Shown: one piece after another, positions 1 to 8,705 of the stretch | Layout of the letters: each line of letters opens with the position of its first letter | How positions within the stretch are numbered: the stretch's first letter is position 1 | Assembly: GCA_017084465.1 (NCBI GenBank) | Contig: CP070896.1 | Location: forward strand, 3,074,501-3,138,500 | DNA from: Lacrimispora xylanisolvens | GTDB taxonomy: Bacteria; Bacillota; Clostridia; Lachnospirales; Lachnospiraceae | DNA length: 64,000 nucleotides | Direction: 5' to 3' | Notes under the pieces: model-generated | Databases searched by the model: none | The model's input: the letters and a program-made list of their open reading frames with translations, nothing else | Told to the model about the DNA's origin: nothing | Position numbers and translations under genes: made by a program

Positions 1-574
1 ATATAATTTGACAAAGCTGGTTGATGAGATGATTTATGCACTTCCGAAAGAGAAAAAGATTACTGTTTTTAGTCAGGTGGATGAGAGATTTCAGTCAAGG
101 GAAGCGGAAGTTGAAGTTAAAAAGTCTTTGTTGGAAGTTGTTAGTGAAACTGTAGGTAAGGTAGTGGAAAAAACTGGAGAGGTTGTTGTAAAATTACTGG
201 ATAACGCAAAAGAAAGGTTTGGTGATTTGCTTGGTATACTTTCATTTGGCAGAAGGGGAGGGTGTTATATTACAACCGCTGTATGTGAATTTTATGGAAA
301 ACCTGATGATTGCCATGAACTGACTCAATTCCGGAAGTTTCGAGACGAGTGGCTTGCCAAACAGGAAGGTGGAAAAAAATTGATTCTTGATTACTATAAG
401 GATGCGCCTTCTATTGTAAAAAAGATTGATTCAAAAGAAGATAGGGAGAAAGTGTACAGAGCCCTTAATGAGATTTATATAATACCATGTGTAAACTACA
501 TAGATCACAACCTTTATGAGGAGTGTAAAATTTTATATGTTGAGATGCTTGATGAGATGAGAAAGGTATTATAA
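1..574 (+). CDS. CFI-box-CTERM-like protein, 5' end outside window
   Basis: The frame is open to the left edge, so the true start may lie outside; the first in-window candidate is a TTG at 8. The N-terminal half is charged and helical. From about residue 85 it has a GGCYITTAVC segment followed by DDCHELTQFRKFRD and a WLAKQEGGKKLI stretch. This cysteine-rich arrangement is the one I know as the CFI-box-CTERM domain, whose function is not established. The stop is directly followed by a frameshifted GTPase gene, so the two are probably co-transcribed. The family call rests on recalled motif similarity only. Confidence 0.6.
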   Translation, partial: YNLTKLVDEMIYALPKEKKITVFSQVDERFQSREAEVEVKKSLLEVVSETVGKVVEKTGEVVVKLLDNAKERFGDLLGILSFGRRGGCYITTAVCEFYGKPDDCHELTQFRKFRDEWLAKQEGGKKLILDYYKDAPSIVKKIDSKEDREKVYRALNEIYIIPCVNYIDHNLYEECKILYVEMLDEMRKVL

Positions 575-1290
575 GTGATGGAGCTAGATGTAAAAATAGA
601 GTACTTAACTTCTATAGAGGAATTGATTGATAGATACTCTGGTTTTGATTTTTTGAAAAAAGTGGATTTAAAGAATCAGAGTGCAAGCTGTTGGAATATA
701 AATGATAAGCCGTCTTTTGAGATACAGGTACTATTTCTTGGAAAACGGGTTATGGTAAATCAACTACTATTAATCGACTTGTAGGAAAAAATGTGCTTGA
801 AACATCAGATATTGAGGTTTGTACTAAGGCTCTACATTCTGTAGAATACCAAATTAATGAATCAGATTTTTATTTCTCTTTTAATGATTTTCCCGGTATT
901 AGTGAAGATGGACAGGCGGATATCAAGTATGTGGAATGGTATAAAGAGATGCTTGGTTATTCTCATTGTGTAGTATATATATTGAGAGCTGATCAAAGAG
1001 ACTATGCCTTAGACGAAGCTTTGTTTCATTCCTTGTTTCCTCAAAGAGCAGATAGGGAAAAAGTAATTATCGCATTAAATTTTGCTGATAAGGTGGAACC
1101 CATAAATCGACTAGGGGAAATTACCGAGGAGCAAAAAATAAATTTACAGAGAAAGATTAGAAGTATCAAGAGACTGTTTGGTACATCTCAAGTCATGTAT
1201 TATAGTGCGTTGGATGAGATGAATTTTAATATCCTTGTAAGTAAAATCATCCAAGTTGTGAAGCGGGAAGTTAAAACAAAAGTAAATTAG
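575..1290 (+). pseudogene. Era-like/50S-binding-type GTPase, frameshifted in the P-loop
   Basis: Two frames (575-784 and 793-1290) make one GTPase. Adding one A to the A-run at 742-745 turns the junction into LGKTGYGKSTTINRLVG, a perfect G1/P-loop. Downstream follow DFPGI (G3, DxxG) and NFADK in the G4 position. The reconstructed protein is about 238 aa, a compact GTPase domain without visible membrane segments. It starts at GTG 575 or ATG 578, next to the stop of the CFI-box gene. The break is either a recent mutation or a homopolymer sequencing error; I favour the latter because the sequence after the shift is fully conserved in character. Confidence 0.72.
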
Positions 1291-1341
1291 TATGGGAACA
1301 TATACAATACAGTTTAATAGATAAAACAGGAGGGGCGTAAT

Positions 1342-1932
1342 ATGTACTGCAGTAATTGTGGGAAACAATACGAAGGGAATTTTTGCCCGGATTGTGGGGT
1401 TGCCTCACAAAATACTAGCGAAAAATTCCAAAGTGGTAACAGCAAAGGGCTTGGACTTAGTGATTCCAAAGAAAGTAATGGGGAATTTTCAGACAAGGCA
1501 ATAGAGGTGAATGATTACGAGTTTAATGATTTAGATAAGGTAATCAATAGGCTATGCAGCATTTTCGAAATTCCTAAACTTACGGAAGACCAGTACAGAA
1601 ACACAATTATCAAAAGAACTCTGGCAGAATTTTTGTTATGTGTGCCTCTGGTGATTTGGCTATTCTGGTTATCATATATGTCTTATAAGAATGCAGGTTT
1701 TTTAACAGCGGTTATTATTTTTATATTGCTTTTTGTGGTTTTTTCTATTGTTTGTTGGATTTTGGGATTGGGAAAATCACAAAAAAGGCTGGATAAATAT
1801 GATCGGATTAAAAACGAAGTAGGAAAAGAAGCAGCTGTCCTTTCATTAGAATCAGGTCTTAATTTTAATCCGGGTTGTATTTTTGCTGTTGCTTTGGTCT
1901 TATTATTATTGGTTCTTATGTCGTTTTGTTAA
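1342..1932 (+). CDS. Zinc-ribbon membrane protein
   Basis: The 196-aa protein begins with a zinc ribbon, CSNCGKQ followed by FCPDCG (residues 3-17). A hydrophilic linker follows, then two strongly hydrophobic helices near residues 95-115 and 122-142, and a last one at the C terminus (about 175-195). An AGGAGGGGC ribosome binding site precedes ATG 1342. The stop abuts the start of the next membrane-protein gene, and a second zinc-ribbon protein follows, so this is a small envelope operon. Zinc ribbon plus transmembrane helices is common in Clostridia and usually uncharacterised. No enzymatic motif is visible. Confidence 0.6.
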   Translation: MYCSNCGKQYEGNFCPDCGVASQNTSEKFQSGNSKGLGLSDSKESNGEFSDKAIEVNDYEFNDLDKVINRLCSIFEIPKLTEDQYRNTIIKRTLAEFLLCVPLVIWLFWLSYMSYKNAGFLTAVIIFILLFVVFSIVCWILGLGKSQKRLDKYDRIKNEVGKEAAVLSLESGLNFNPGCIFAVALVLLLLVLMSFC

Positions 1933-2337
1933 ATGAAAAGGAATGTATTAAAATTTAGGGAAATTTTTAACAGGCATAGCAACGTGGTAAAAGGCAATGT
2001 AGTGATTATAATTATTTGTATTCTTATGTATATATGCAATGAACTCTATCTAAAAAATAGTTTTAGTAGTATTTGGATACATGGATATTTTAATGATTGC
2101 CTGGCTGGTATTATTCTTTTAGCCTATGTCCAAATCGTATTATTACCATTCTTCACTAAAAAAATTTCATTCACACAAACAATAGTATTAGTGTTTTTTT
2201 CAGGGCTTTACTGGGAGTTTATTGCACCATTATATAGGATGGAGGCAGTCACAGATCATAGAGATCTTATTGCTTATGAACTAGGCGGGATAATTTGCTT
2301 TATGATTAACAAAATAATTATTGGGAGAAAAAAATGA
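1933..2337 (+). CDS. Small four-helix membrane protein
   Basis: The 134-aa protein is mostly hydrophobic, with probable transmembrane helices near residues 22-38, 50-70, 80-98 and 112-130. It starts at the base after the preceding stop and overlaps the next gene by four bases (ATGA), so translation is probably coupled. The conserved-looking part is GLYWEFIAPLYR and LIAYELGGIICF. I do not recognise a named family. The setting between two zinc-ribbon membrane proteins suggests a shared envelope role, which is inference. Confidence 0.5.
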   Translation: MKRNVLKFREIFNRHSNVVKGNVVIIIICILMYICNELYLKNSFSSIWIHGYFNDCLAGIILLAYVQIVLLPFFTKKISFTQTIVLVFFSGLYWEFIAPLYRMEAVTDHRDLIAYELGGIICFMINKIIIGRKK

Positions 2338-4277
2338 AGTGTTTAAAATGTGGATATGAATTAAAAGATGGCGAGAAATTCTGTTCCAATTGTGGAGAAA
2401 GGTCAGCAGAAAGCTGCCCCCAATGTGGAAATTCGTTGACAGAGGGTATGAAATTTTGTGTAAATTGTGGATACTCGCTTATAAAGGAAAAGAAACAGAT
2501 TATTCGTTCTGAAAGAACAAAAGAAAGCTTTATTGTAGAACTGAAGCAGCTATCACAACGGGATAGCAATAGTAAAACTGTTTTGGCTATGTTTGGAACT
2601 AAGATATTCAGTAAATATTTATATCCTATCTTATTAGAGGGTGAAGAATTAGTTACCATGGATTTTATACAGTCAAAGCTGCTCTTTGCAAGGCACAGGA
2701 AAGAATTTGTTGCTTTGACAAACCAGAGAGTTATTAAGTTTGAAAAAATGAGATACTGCAAGCCCAGAATAGAGATCTGTTTCTTACCTGAACTAAAGAC
2801 GGTTGATGCAGATGAACCGTCCAATGCGGTGACTGGTACTTTCGTAGGCGAAAAACTTACTGTTAAATGTTTAGACAGAGAGATATGTATGCGTATGGTG
2901 GGGAAAGGAGCAGCAAAAGGGTTTAAAAGCAGAATACTAGAAGAGAGGGAACGATTTGATACAGACCCCAATATACGGAAAATTTCCGAGAGTGAAATAA
3001 ATCAGATAAAGAAGAGAACTGAGAAAAACAATAGGATTTCAGGAAGAAAAATTATTGGATTTGCATCCGCAGCAGTTTTTATTGTCATTGCTGCTGTAAT
3101 TATAGGAAGTGGGAACAGTACAAGTGAACTGTCAGGATATCTTCCTCTTGCCAGGGCTGATGTAATAAAGTTTATTAATAAACATCAATTGAAGAAAGAT
3201 GAGACGGATAATATTTATAAAAATGATGAACTGGCAGTGGTGTTAAATGAGAATGGTAATATTGATGTACTATTAATATCATCTGCGGATTATTCTCTAT
3301 ATGGTTTGACGGTCGGCAGTAAATTCAATTTGGAGAGAGAAGGAAAACAACTGACAGAGCATAATTACGGTTATATCGCGGATGTAGATAATACGATACT
3401 TTATGGAATAATGAGTGGAAGCGATACGCCAGGAGGGGACAGACAGATTGGTATTGTATTAAATAAAGAAGGTATAATAACAGATATAATATATATGGCT
3501 TCTGGCTCTCAGTCGGTCATTGATTCTATTTCCGGTATGGATAATGATGAACTTGAAACACAGGAATCCAAGAATGATTCCAGCTCAGTCTTAAATACTG
3601 AAAGTGAAAATAGCAATACTGAAGCTTTGGAACCTCTAAAGTTAGAAAATGTGTTTAATAACTCAGTATATATATCTGACACAACTGGTACTGGAATGAT
3701 TTTAGGTAATAATAATAATGTCTCTTATATTCAGTTTTTTGATCAATCTGGGATATTATGGGATGGAACGCTTGCAGGGTATGCGCCAATGGAACATGGA
3801 GGGTTGCAGTTAAGCGTGAACGGCTATGATTATCCTTCGGCAGTACAAAGCAGCATGGAGATCATATGGAGTTCTTCGGAGCAGGCAGCATTTCCAGAGG
3901 TGAATGCTCGGGAAAACAATGGTATGGCGTATAGTGGACAATATTCATTTTCTCATACACTGACAGAGGAAGAAAAAGACATGAATACAGTTTCAAAAGG
4001 AGATTCATCAGATGAATATATTCTATCAGATAGTAATTCCAGATATTTGGATGTGAATGAACTAAGCGGCATGTCTAAAGAAGAGTTACGTTTAGCCAGG
4101 AATGAAATATATGCAAGGCATGGGAGAATATTTGGATCTTCGGATTTAAATGATTATTTTAATAGTATGGCTTGGTACGTTGGAAATGTATCTGCAGAAG
4201 AGTTTGATGAATCAGTTTTAAACGATTACGAGAAATCGAATCTAGATCTAATTAAGAGCATTGAAGGAACAAAATAA
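2334..4277 (+). CDS. Double zinc-ribbon membrane protein with C-terminal YARHG domain
   Basis: The 647-aa protein has two N-terminal zinc ribbons (CLKCGYE...FCSNCG and CPQCGNS...FCVNCG, residues 3-46). A cytoplasmic region at about 90-190 contains FVALTNQRVIKFEK, resembling a bacterial PH-like fold. One transmembrane helix lies near residues 239-259, followed by a long extracellular part. Near residues 570-617 is a YARHG domain (LARNEIYARHGRIF), an extracellular module often found in clostridial surface proteins. The start overlaps the previous stop. This topology suggests a membrane-anchored surface protein with an intracellular metal-binding head; the biological role is unknown. Confidence 0.7.
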   Translation: MKCLKCGYELKDGEKFCSNCGERSAESCPQCGNSLTEGMKFCVNCGYSLIKEKKQIIRSERTKESFIVELKQLSQRDSNSKTVLAMFGTKIFSKYLYPILLEGEELVTMDFIQSKLLFARHRKEFVALTNQRVIKFEKMRYCKPRIEICFLPELKTVDADEPSNAVTGTFVGEKLTVKCLDREICMRMVGKGAAKGFKSRILEERERFDTDPNIRKISESEINQIKKRTEKNNRISGRKIIGFASAAVFIVIAAVIIGSGNSTSELSGYLPLARADVIKFINKHQLKKDETDNIYKNDELAVVLNENGNIDVLLISSADYSLYGLTVGSKFNLEREGKQLTEHNYGYIADVDNTILYGIMSGSDTPGGDRQIGIVLNKEGIITDIIYMASGSQSVIDSISGMDNDELETQESKNDSSSVLNTESENSNTEALEPLKLENVFNNSVYISDTTGTGMILGNNNNVSYIQFFDQSGILWDGTLAGYAPMEHGGLQLSVNGYDYPSAVQSSMEIIWSSSEQAAFPEVNARENNGMAYSGQYSFSHTLTEEEKDMNTVSKGDSSDEYILSDSNSRYLDVNELSGMSKEELRLARNEIYARHGRIFGSSDLNDYFNSMAWYVGNVSAEEFDESVLNDYEKSNLDLIKSIEGTK

Positions 4278-4297
4278 TAAAAGGTGAGGTACATATC

Positions 4298-5077
4298 ATG
4301 AGAAAGAGATTTACATTATTAGCAGCAGCTATTTGTCTGTGCAGTGTATTGTCTGCATTTCCTGTATATGCGGATAGTGATAACCATGAATGGGATGAGG
4401 CCTTTGTGGATGACAGCAGTGGTAGTGAGTACAATGATTCTGAGACTAACGGACATTGGACACAGACAGAATCTGGCTGGGCTTATTACGACAACAATGG
4501 TAATATGAAAACCGGCTGGTTTAAAGATAAGGGATTCTGGTATTATTCTGATCCGAGTGGAATGATGATTGCCAATGCCTGGATCACTACTGGAGGAAAC
4601 TGGTATCGGACTGCAGGCGAAGGGAATCTATTGCAGGGCAGTTACAAAATAGGAAATCAGGATAATTGTTATTTTAATGCGGATTCACTTCAATGGGAGA
4701 ATTCAATTTTGTACACAGGAAAATATACTTTTGATGAATCCACTGGATCTTGTACCAGTGATCCCAGGGAAAAGAAGTTTGATGGAAATTATACTTATGC
4801 TGGTGATGCAAAAGGTAATGCTCTGAATGTTGGGGATAAAGTTATATTACTGGATCTGGCAGCAGGCGGATTATATGGACCGTATGGACAGGTAACAGCT
4901 ATAGACGGTACTAATTTTCAGGTATACTGGTATGATTACATAGATGTGCTGTATGGTGCTTCACATATATATGAATTTTACTCAAGCAGCATGAGAGGGG
5001 TTTTTACCGGTGTGTATGATATTCCCTCTTATGGTTGGCACACATCAAATACGGCTTCTGGTATATATAAAAGGTAG
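4298..5077 (+). CDS. Secreted protein with choline-binding-like wall repeats
   Basis: The 259-aa product has a clear signal peptide (MRKRF, then LLAAAICLCSVLSAFPVYA, cleavage near residue 26). Aromatic wall-binding repeats follow at about residues 48-110: GWAYYDNNGNMKTGWF, FWYYSDPSGMMIANAW, GNWYRT. These are typical of the choline-binding-like CW_binding fold. The C-terminal 100 residues form a separate domain of unknown function, with GDKVILLDLAAGGLYGPYGQV. It sits 20 bases after the YARHG protein and is probably in the same operon. It likely attaches to the cell wall. Confidence 0.72.
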   Translation: MRKRFTLLAAAICLCSVLSAFPVYADSDNHEWDEAFVDDSSGSEYNDSETNGHWTQTESGWAYYDNNGNMKTGWFKDKGFWYYSDPSGMMIANAWITTGGNWYRTAGEGNLLQGSYKIGNQDNCYFNADSLQWENSILYTGKYTFDESTGSCTSDPREKKFDGNYTYAGDAKGNALNVGDKVILLDLAAGGLYGPYGQVTAIDGTNFQVYWYDYIDVLYGASHIYEFYSSSMRGVFTGVYDIPSYGWHTSNTASGIYKR

Positions 5078-5111
5078 TTTGGAAAATTAAAATAATTCTG
5101 ATATATATTAT

Positions 5112-5146
5112 CTCCTTGAATAAAAAATTAAGTTAATTCAAAGAGG
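5112..5146 (+). promoter_or_regulatory. Leader hairpin covering the Shine-Dalgarno of the DUF932 gene
   Basis: TTGAAT (5116-5121) pairs with ATTCAA (5136-5141), and CTC/GAG pairs extend the stem across one mismatch. The 3' arm reaches into AGAGG (5142-5146), the ribosome binding site for ATG 5155. Similar hairpins precede radC, yqaJ, recT and the DUF5688 gene in this block. Confidence 0.4.
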
Positions 5147-5154
5147 TAATTTTT

Positions 5155-6085
5155 ATGTCAGCAAATGTTGAGAGCATGTTCTACACGAGAGAAAAACCGT
5201 GGCATGGATTGGGAACGATGGTGCAGGAGGCGCCAGCCTCAGAGGAGGCTTTAGTACTGGCTGGACTGGATTGGAATGTAATTCAGCAACCGATTCAGAC
5301 CAGTGAAGGAATAATGATATCGGGATTTCAGGCAAACATAAGGGAAACGGATAAGAAAGTGTTAGGAGTCGTTACAAGTCGATATAAAGTAGTCCAGAAC
5401 ACAGATGCTTTTGCATTTACGGATGAATTACTGGGAGAAGGGGTTACGTATGAAACCGCTGGTTCTCTCCAGGGAGGACGCCGGATCTGGCTTCTTGCAA
5501 AACTTCCCCAGCGTTATATTATAAGCGGAGATGAACTTGAAACTTATATCGTGTTTATGAATGCGCATGATGGAGCAGGTGGGATAAAAGCAGCAGTTAC
5601 TCCGATTCGTGTAGTTTGCCAAAACACATTGAATCTGGCATTAACAACAGCTAAGCGATCTTGGTCTGCAAATCATACTGGTAATATTGAGGGTAAGATG
5701 GAGGATGCAAAAGCAGCACTTCTTTATGCCGGAAAGTATATGGCCGAACTTGGTAAGGCAATTGATACATTAAGCCGTATTAAGATTACAGATCATCAGG
5801 TTTATGAGTATATTAATGCATTATTTCCTTTGCTTGAAGATCCCACAGAACAGCAGCAGAAGAATTTGATGAGAATGAAGGAGGATTTAAAAATCAGGTA
5901 TTTTGATGCTCCTGATCTGAAAAGTGTAGGATATAATGGCTGGCGCTTTGTGAACTCCGTGTCTGATTTCGCGACTCATGCAAAACCGATAAAAGAGCGG
6001 GCAAATTATAAGGAAAGTCTTTTCACGTACTATAGAAGGAAATGCCATGGTTGACAAAGCTTATGAGTTGGTGATGGCAAGGTGA
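5155..6085 (+). pseudogene. DUF932 phage/plasmid-like protein, frameshifted near its C terminus
   Basis: The first 290 residues match the DUF932 (TIGR03299-type) family: MSANVESMFYTREKPWHGLG, then VVCQNTLNLAL and FATHAKP. These proteins accompany phage and ICE recombination genes; their function is not settled. After about 6026 the frame changes. The in-frame ending is YYRRKCHG, but the alternative frame gives TIEGNAMVDKAYELVMAR, the expected family C terminus, ending at 6085. The shift needs one base removed or two added and is not in an obvious homopolymer. The next gene's GTG start overlaps the restored stop, supporting the restored frame. Confidence 0.75.
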
Positions 6086-6369
6086 GAAATAGATGTAAAA
6101 AAACGGCTTTCAAAATAGGGCTTAAAAACGGGCTACAGAGAGCAAGGAAATGGGAAATCCTAAGTGAGTGCAGAGATTTTCTACTCCTGGTTCAGAATAT
6201 GGATTTAGAGTTACTTGATTTATTTGAGATCCAGATTGAAGAATATCTGAATATGTATGAGCTTACAGAGCACTATTTGGAAAAAGTTCCCATGAGTGTA
6301 TGCTGGTATGAGGGGCTTATTGACACAGAGATGTTACTAATGGAAATGAAAGACTATGTACTTTTATGA
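6082..6369 (+). CDS. Small helical protein downstream of DUF932
   Basis: The 95-aa protein starts at GTG 6082, overlapping the restored DUF932 stop, so the two genes are translationally coupled. The sequence is basic at the N terminus and then helical and acidic (ILSECRDFLLLVQNMDLELLDLFEIQIEEYL). No transmembrane segment, signal or catalytic motif is visible. It is an accessory-module protein of unknown function. Confidence 0.5.
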   Translation: MRNRCKKTAFKIGLKNGLQRARKWEILSECRDFLLLVQNMDLELLDLFEIQIEEYLNMYELTEHYLEKVPMSVCWYEGLIDTEMLLMEMKDYVLL

Positions 6370-6387
6370 AATGATTCTGGTATAGCA

Positions 6388-6416
6388 TTGAAGTATGTGC
6401 ATTGCTTGGGTATAAT
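6388..6416 (+). promoter_or_regulatory. Sigma-70-type promoter for the first nucleotidyltransferase
   Basis: TTGAAG (6388-6393), a 17-base spacer and TATAAT (6411-6416) lie 38 bases before ATG 6454. Confidence 0.55.
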
Positions 6417-6453
6417 AAAAGTAAGTGAATATCTGTGAAGGGAGATATATTAA

Positions 6454-6819
6454 ATGACTGTTACAGAAAGATTGAAAGTAGTAGAAGATTTTGCAGCTGC
6501 TATAAAGCAAAAGTATCCACAGACAGATCAGTATAATGTCCTGATATTTGGCAGCTTTCTCACTGAACGATATACATATGAATCTGATATAGACATAGGT
6601 ATTTTCTCTATGATACCGGGACTTACCTTTCGCCTATACTCCTTTACAAAAGATTATTTTGATCAATTAAATATTGACAGTGATGTAGTACGTATGAACC
6701 TGTCTGAATCTCAATATATTAATATTTCCATTGTGACGGGACAGAAATTTGCTGTAACTGATTATTGCCCTGAAAGTCTAATTGATTATACTAAAGATGA
6801 TTGGGTGCTATGGAGATAA
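6454..6819 (+). CDS. Nucleotidyltransferase-fold protein (MNT-like)
   Basis: The 121-aa protein has the minimal nucleotidyltransferase signature: FGSF at about residue 30 and SDIDIGIF at about 46-53, matching GSxxR/K and DxD. Such short enzymes are usually the antitoxin half of MNT/HEPN pairs or stand-alone AMP/nucleotide transferases. The GSF segment lacks the usual arginine. The stop may be a frameshift artefact: another frame continues as GDNPQEMIVKQLRQEVGHE up to the next ORF at 6864. It has its own promoter and an AAGGGAG ribosome binding site. Confidence 0.6.
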   Translation: MTVTERLKVVEDFAAAIKQKYPQTDQYNVLIFGSFLTERYTYESDIDIGIFSMIPGLTFRLYSFTKDYFDQLNIDSDVVRMNLSESQYINISIVTGQKFAVTDYCPESLIDYTKDDWVLWR

Positions 6820-6863
6820 TCCCCAGGAGATGATTGTGAAACAGCTGCGTCAAGAGGTCGGGC

Positions 6864-7064
6864 ATGAGATCGTTTAATGAAGTACTAAGGTATGATGCGG
6901 TAGCCTCTTTTGCTGACAGAAATGAGATCGTCCATGTATATGAGAATTATAAAGGAAACATGGAAACTGTACTGGAAAATGTTCAGAACTACAAGGATGA
7001 GTATCAAATAATCAACCATATTTTATGGAATTATTGCGAGAAAGAAAATATCTTGCAAAAGTAG
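6864..7064 (+). CDS. Short helical protein, possibly the C-terminal part of the preceding gene
   Basis: This 66-aa frame reads MRSFNEVLRYDAVASFADRN and then EIVHVYENY. DRNEIVHVYE resembles the RNxxxH-type motif of HEPN and substrate-binding partners of minimal nucleotidyltransferases. No good ribosome binding site precedes ATG 6864. An open stretch in a third frame (about 6820-6880) links it to the nucleotidyltransferase, so 6454-7064 may be one frameshifted gene. Function is uncertain. Confidence 0.4.
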   Translation: MRSFNEVLRYDAVASFADRNEIVHVYENYKGNMETVLENVQNYKDEYQIINHILWNYCEKENILQK

Positions 7065-7087
7065 TAAAAAAAAATAGTTGTATAGAT

Positions 7088-7125
7088 AGGAAGGATCTTG
7101 TTTAAACACTGGATGCTTCCTTTTT
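7088..7125 (+). promoter_or_regulatory. Leader hairpin with T-run before radC
   Basis: AGGAAG (7088-7093) pairs with CTTCCT (7116-7121) and is followed by TTTTT, about 25 bases before ATG 7148. It could act as an attenuator for radC or terminate the preceding unit. Confidence 0.45.
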
Positions 7126-7147
7126 ATATGGAAAGGATCTAACGTAT

Positions 7148-7669
7148 ATGAAAAGTATGACTCAGGAAGAAAAAGTAATCAATATGATGAAGCGGCCTAT
7201 TCCCAAGAAAAAAGTGGGAATTATAAAGCTGAAAATGATCCGGGAAGGAACGGCAGTCTATGGTACTCAGCGTTTTCATGAAGCAAAAGAGGCAGCAGAT
7301 ATTGTAAGGCCTCTTTTTGATTATTCAGATCGGGAAATTCTGATGGTTATGTCATTGGACTCGGCAATGACACCTGTAGCTCTGGAGGTTGTGGCAGTGG
7401 GAGGGGTGAGTGCCTGTGCGGTAGATACCAGGGATTTATTTAAGCATGCGATTCTTTCAAATGCTTCAAAAATTATTTGCTTTCACAATCACCCTTCCGG
7501 AGAGCCGAAACCAAGTCGGGAAGATTCTCATATCACAGGTCGGATCAAGGAAGCTGGGGTATTGCTGGGTATCGAATTGCTTGACCATATTGTGATTGGC
7601 TCAGAGGGGAGATATGTAAGTTTCCGGGAAGAAGGGATTGAGCCATTTGGGATTGGGGGTGCGGCATAA
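7148..7669 (+). CDS. radC: RadC-like JAB/MPN domain protein
   Basis: The 173-aa protein carries the JAMM metalloprotease-like metal-binding motif HNHPSGEPKPSREDS (about residues 118-132) in a RadC-type domain. The chromosomal RadC N-terminal helix-hairpin-helix is missing and only a short basic N terminus is present, which is the form found in ICEs, prophages and plasmids. The biochemical function of RadC is unsettled despite its DNA-repair name. It belongs to the DUF932-YqaJ-RecT block. AAAGGA before ATG 7148 is the ribosome binding site. Confidence 0.85.
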   Translation: MKSMTQEEKVINMMKRPIPKKKVGIIKLKMIREGTAVYGTQRFHEAKEAADIVRPLFDYSDREILMVMSLDSAMTPVALEVVAVGGVSACAVDTRDLFKHAILSNASKIICFHNHPSGEPKPSREDSHITGRIKEAGVLLGIELLDHIVIGSEGRYVSFREEGIEPFGIGGAA

Positions 7670-7735
7670 ATGAAAGTTGATTTCAACAAACGGCTTATAT
7701 CATGAAGATTGGCTGAAATGCAGAAAATAGGGAAT
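7670..7735 (+). repeat. Truncated duplicate of the yqaJ 5' end
   Basis: From the ATG at 7670, just after the radC stop, about 65 bases closely match the beginning of the complete exonuclease gene at 8706-8771 (both contain CATGAAGATTGGCTGAAAT and GGAAT after AGAAAA). The copy has diverged and carries a frame break, so it is a relic. The two copies bracket the MNT-HEPN cassette as imperfect direct repeats. Confidence 0.8.
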
Positions 7736-7763
7736 TTTATTTTGTATGATATCTTCTAAAAGA

Positions 7764-7792
7764 GTTGTAAGCAGTTAACTGTCAGGGTATAA
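7764..7792 (+). promoter_or_regulatory. Promoter of the MNT-HEPN pair
   Basis: TTGTAA (7764-7769), a 17-base spacer and TATAAT (7787-7792) lie 64 bases before ATG 7856. Confidence 0.5.
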
Positions 7793-7855
7793 TAAGAAGA
7801 GAAATGTTTTGTATGCTTTAATGATTTCATATTATCTTAGAGAGGATGTGGTGTT

Positions 7856-8194
7856 ATGCCTGGTCAGATGCAGAACTTACTTTTACAGTATGTGAAAGAG
7901 GTACAGAGAATATATGGAAGAGAATTAAAAGCAGTTATTTTGTATGGCTCCTATGCCCGTGGTGATTTTCATGCAAGTTCGGATATCGATATTATGATTC
8001 TGGTGAATGCCGATGAGAGTGTCATAAAGGAAAAAGGCCGTATGCTCTCGGATGTCACATTTGACTTTAATTTGGATTATGATATGCTGATTATGCCAAT
8101 CGTAAAAAATATCAGCCATTTTCAGTATTGGTTACAGGCAGATCCCTTTTATCAAAATATAAAAAAAGAAGGGGTTGAACTGCATGTTGCATAA
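7856..8194 (+). CDS. MntA-type nucleotidyltransferase (antitoxin-like)
   Basis: The 112-aa protein has the textbook minimal nucleotidyltransferase motif: LYGSYARGDF (about residues 29-38) then SSDIDIMILV (about 41-50). In MNT/HEPN systems this protein modifies and silences the HEPN RNase toxin. The stop overlaps the HEPN start (ATG 8184), the usual coupled arrangement. It has its own promoter and an AGAGGATG ribosome binding site. It is intact, while the partner is broken. Confidence 0.78.
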   Translation: MPGQMQNLLLQYVKEVQRIYGRELKAVILYGSYARGDFHASSDIDIMILVNADESVIKEKGRMLSDVTFDFNLDYDMLIMPIVKNISHFQYWLQADPFYQNIKKEGVELHVA

Positions 8195-8592
8195 TAAAAC
8201 AAACGTTGGAAGTCCGGGGGATCTTGCCATTCACCGGTTTGAAGTCGCAAAGGAAGATTTGGATACGGCAAAGGATGATTTTCGTGGAAACCATTTCAGG
8301 GCTGCAAATAACAGGGCATATTATGCAATTTACCATTTAATCACAGCAGTTTTGGCGTTGTAACAGGTGGCTTTTAAAAGACATAAAGATACAATCGCAT
8401 ATTTTAATAAGGAATATGTAAAAACAGAAAAATCCCCCCAGGGTGTTTGGAAGACAGATCAGCAGAGCACAGGAAATTCGTCATGCCAGTGATTATGATG
8501 AGTTTTATATCGCATCAAGAGAAGAAGCTCAGGAGCAAATAGATGCAGCGGAATCATTTATGAATGCGGTAGAACAATATTTGAAAAGTTAA
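8184..8592 (+). pseudogene. HEPN-domain toxin, disrupted
   Basis: The HEPN protein begins at ATG 8184, overlapping the MNT gene, and includes FEVAKEDLDTAKDDFRGNHF and RAANNRAYYAIYH, typical of HEPN domains. It is interrupted by TAA at 8361-8363, where a glutamate-type codon would be expected. A length change in the C-run at 8434-8439 then shifts the frame; the restored frame reads RAQEIRHASDYDEFYIASRE and ends at 8592. Unlike most breaks in this window, the stop codon is a substitution rather than an indel, so the toxin may really be inactive. Confidence 0.72.
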
Positions 8593-8608
8593 GATATGAT
8601 ATGGATTA

Positions 8609-8631
8609 GGGAGTACAGTTCATGTGCTCTC
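8609..8631 (+). promoter_or_regulatory. Hairpin between the HEPN remnant and yqaJ
   Basis: GGGAGTAC (8609-8616) pairs over all eight positions with GTGCTCTC (8624-8631), including two G-T pairs, and is followed by TATTATTTT. It may terminate the cassette or serve as a leader for the exonuclease gene. Confidence 0.45.
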
Positions 8632-8705
8632 TATTATTTTGGGCAAATTGGGTAAGGGGAACTTAGTGCATGATAATTAATGACTAAAGAAAGGAAAATA
8701 TCATA

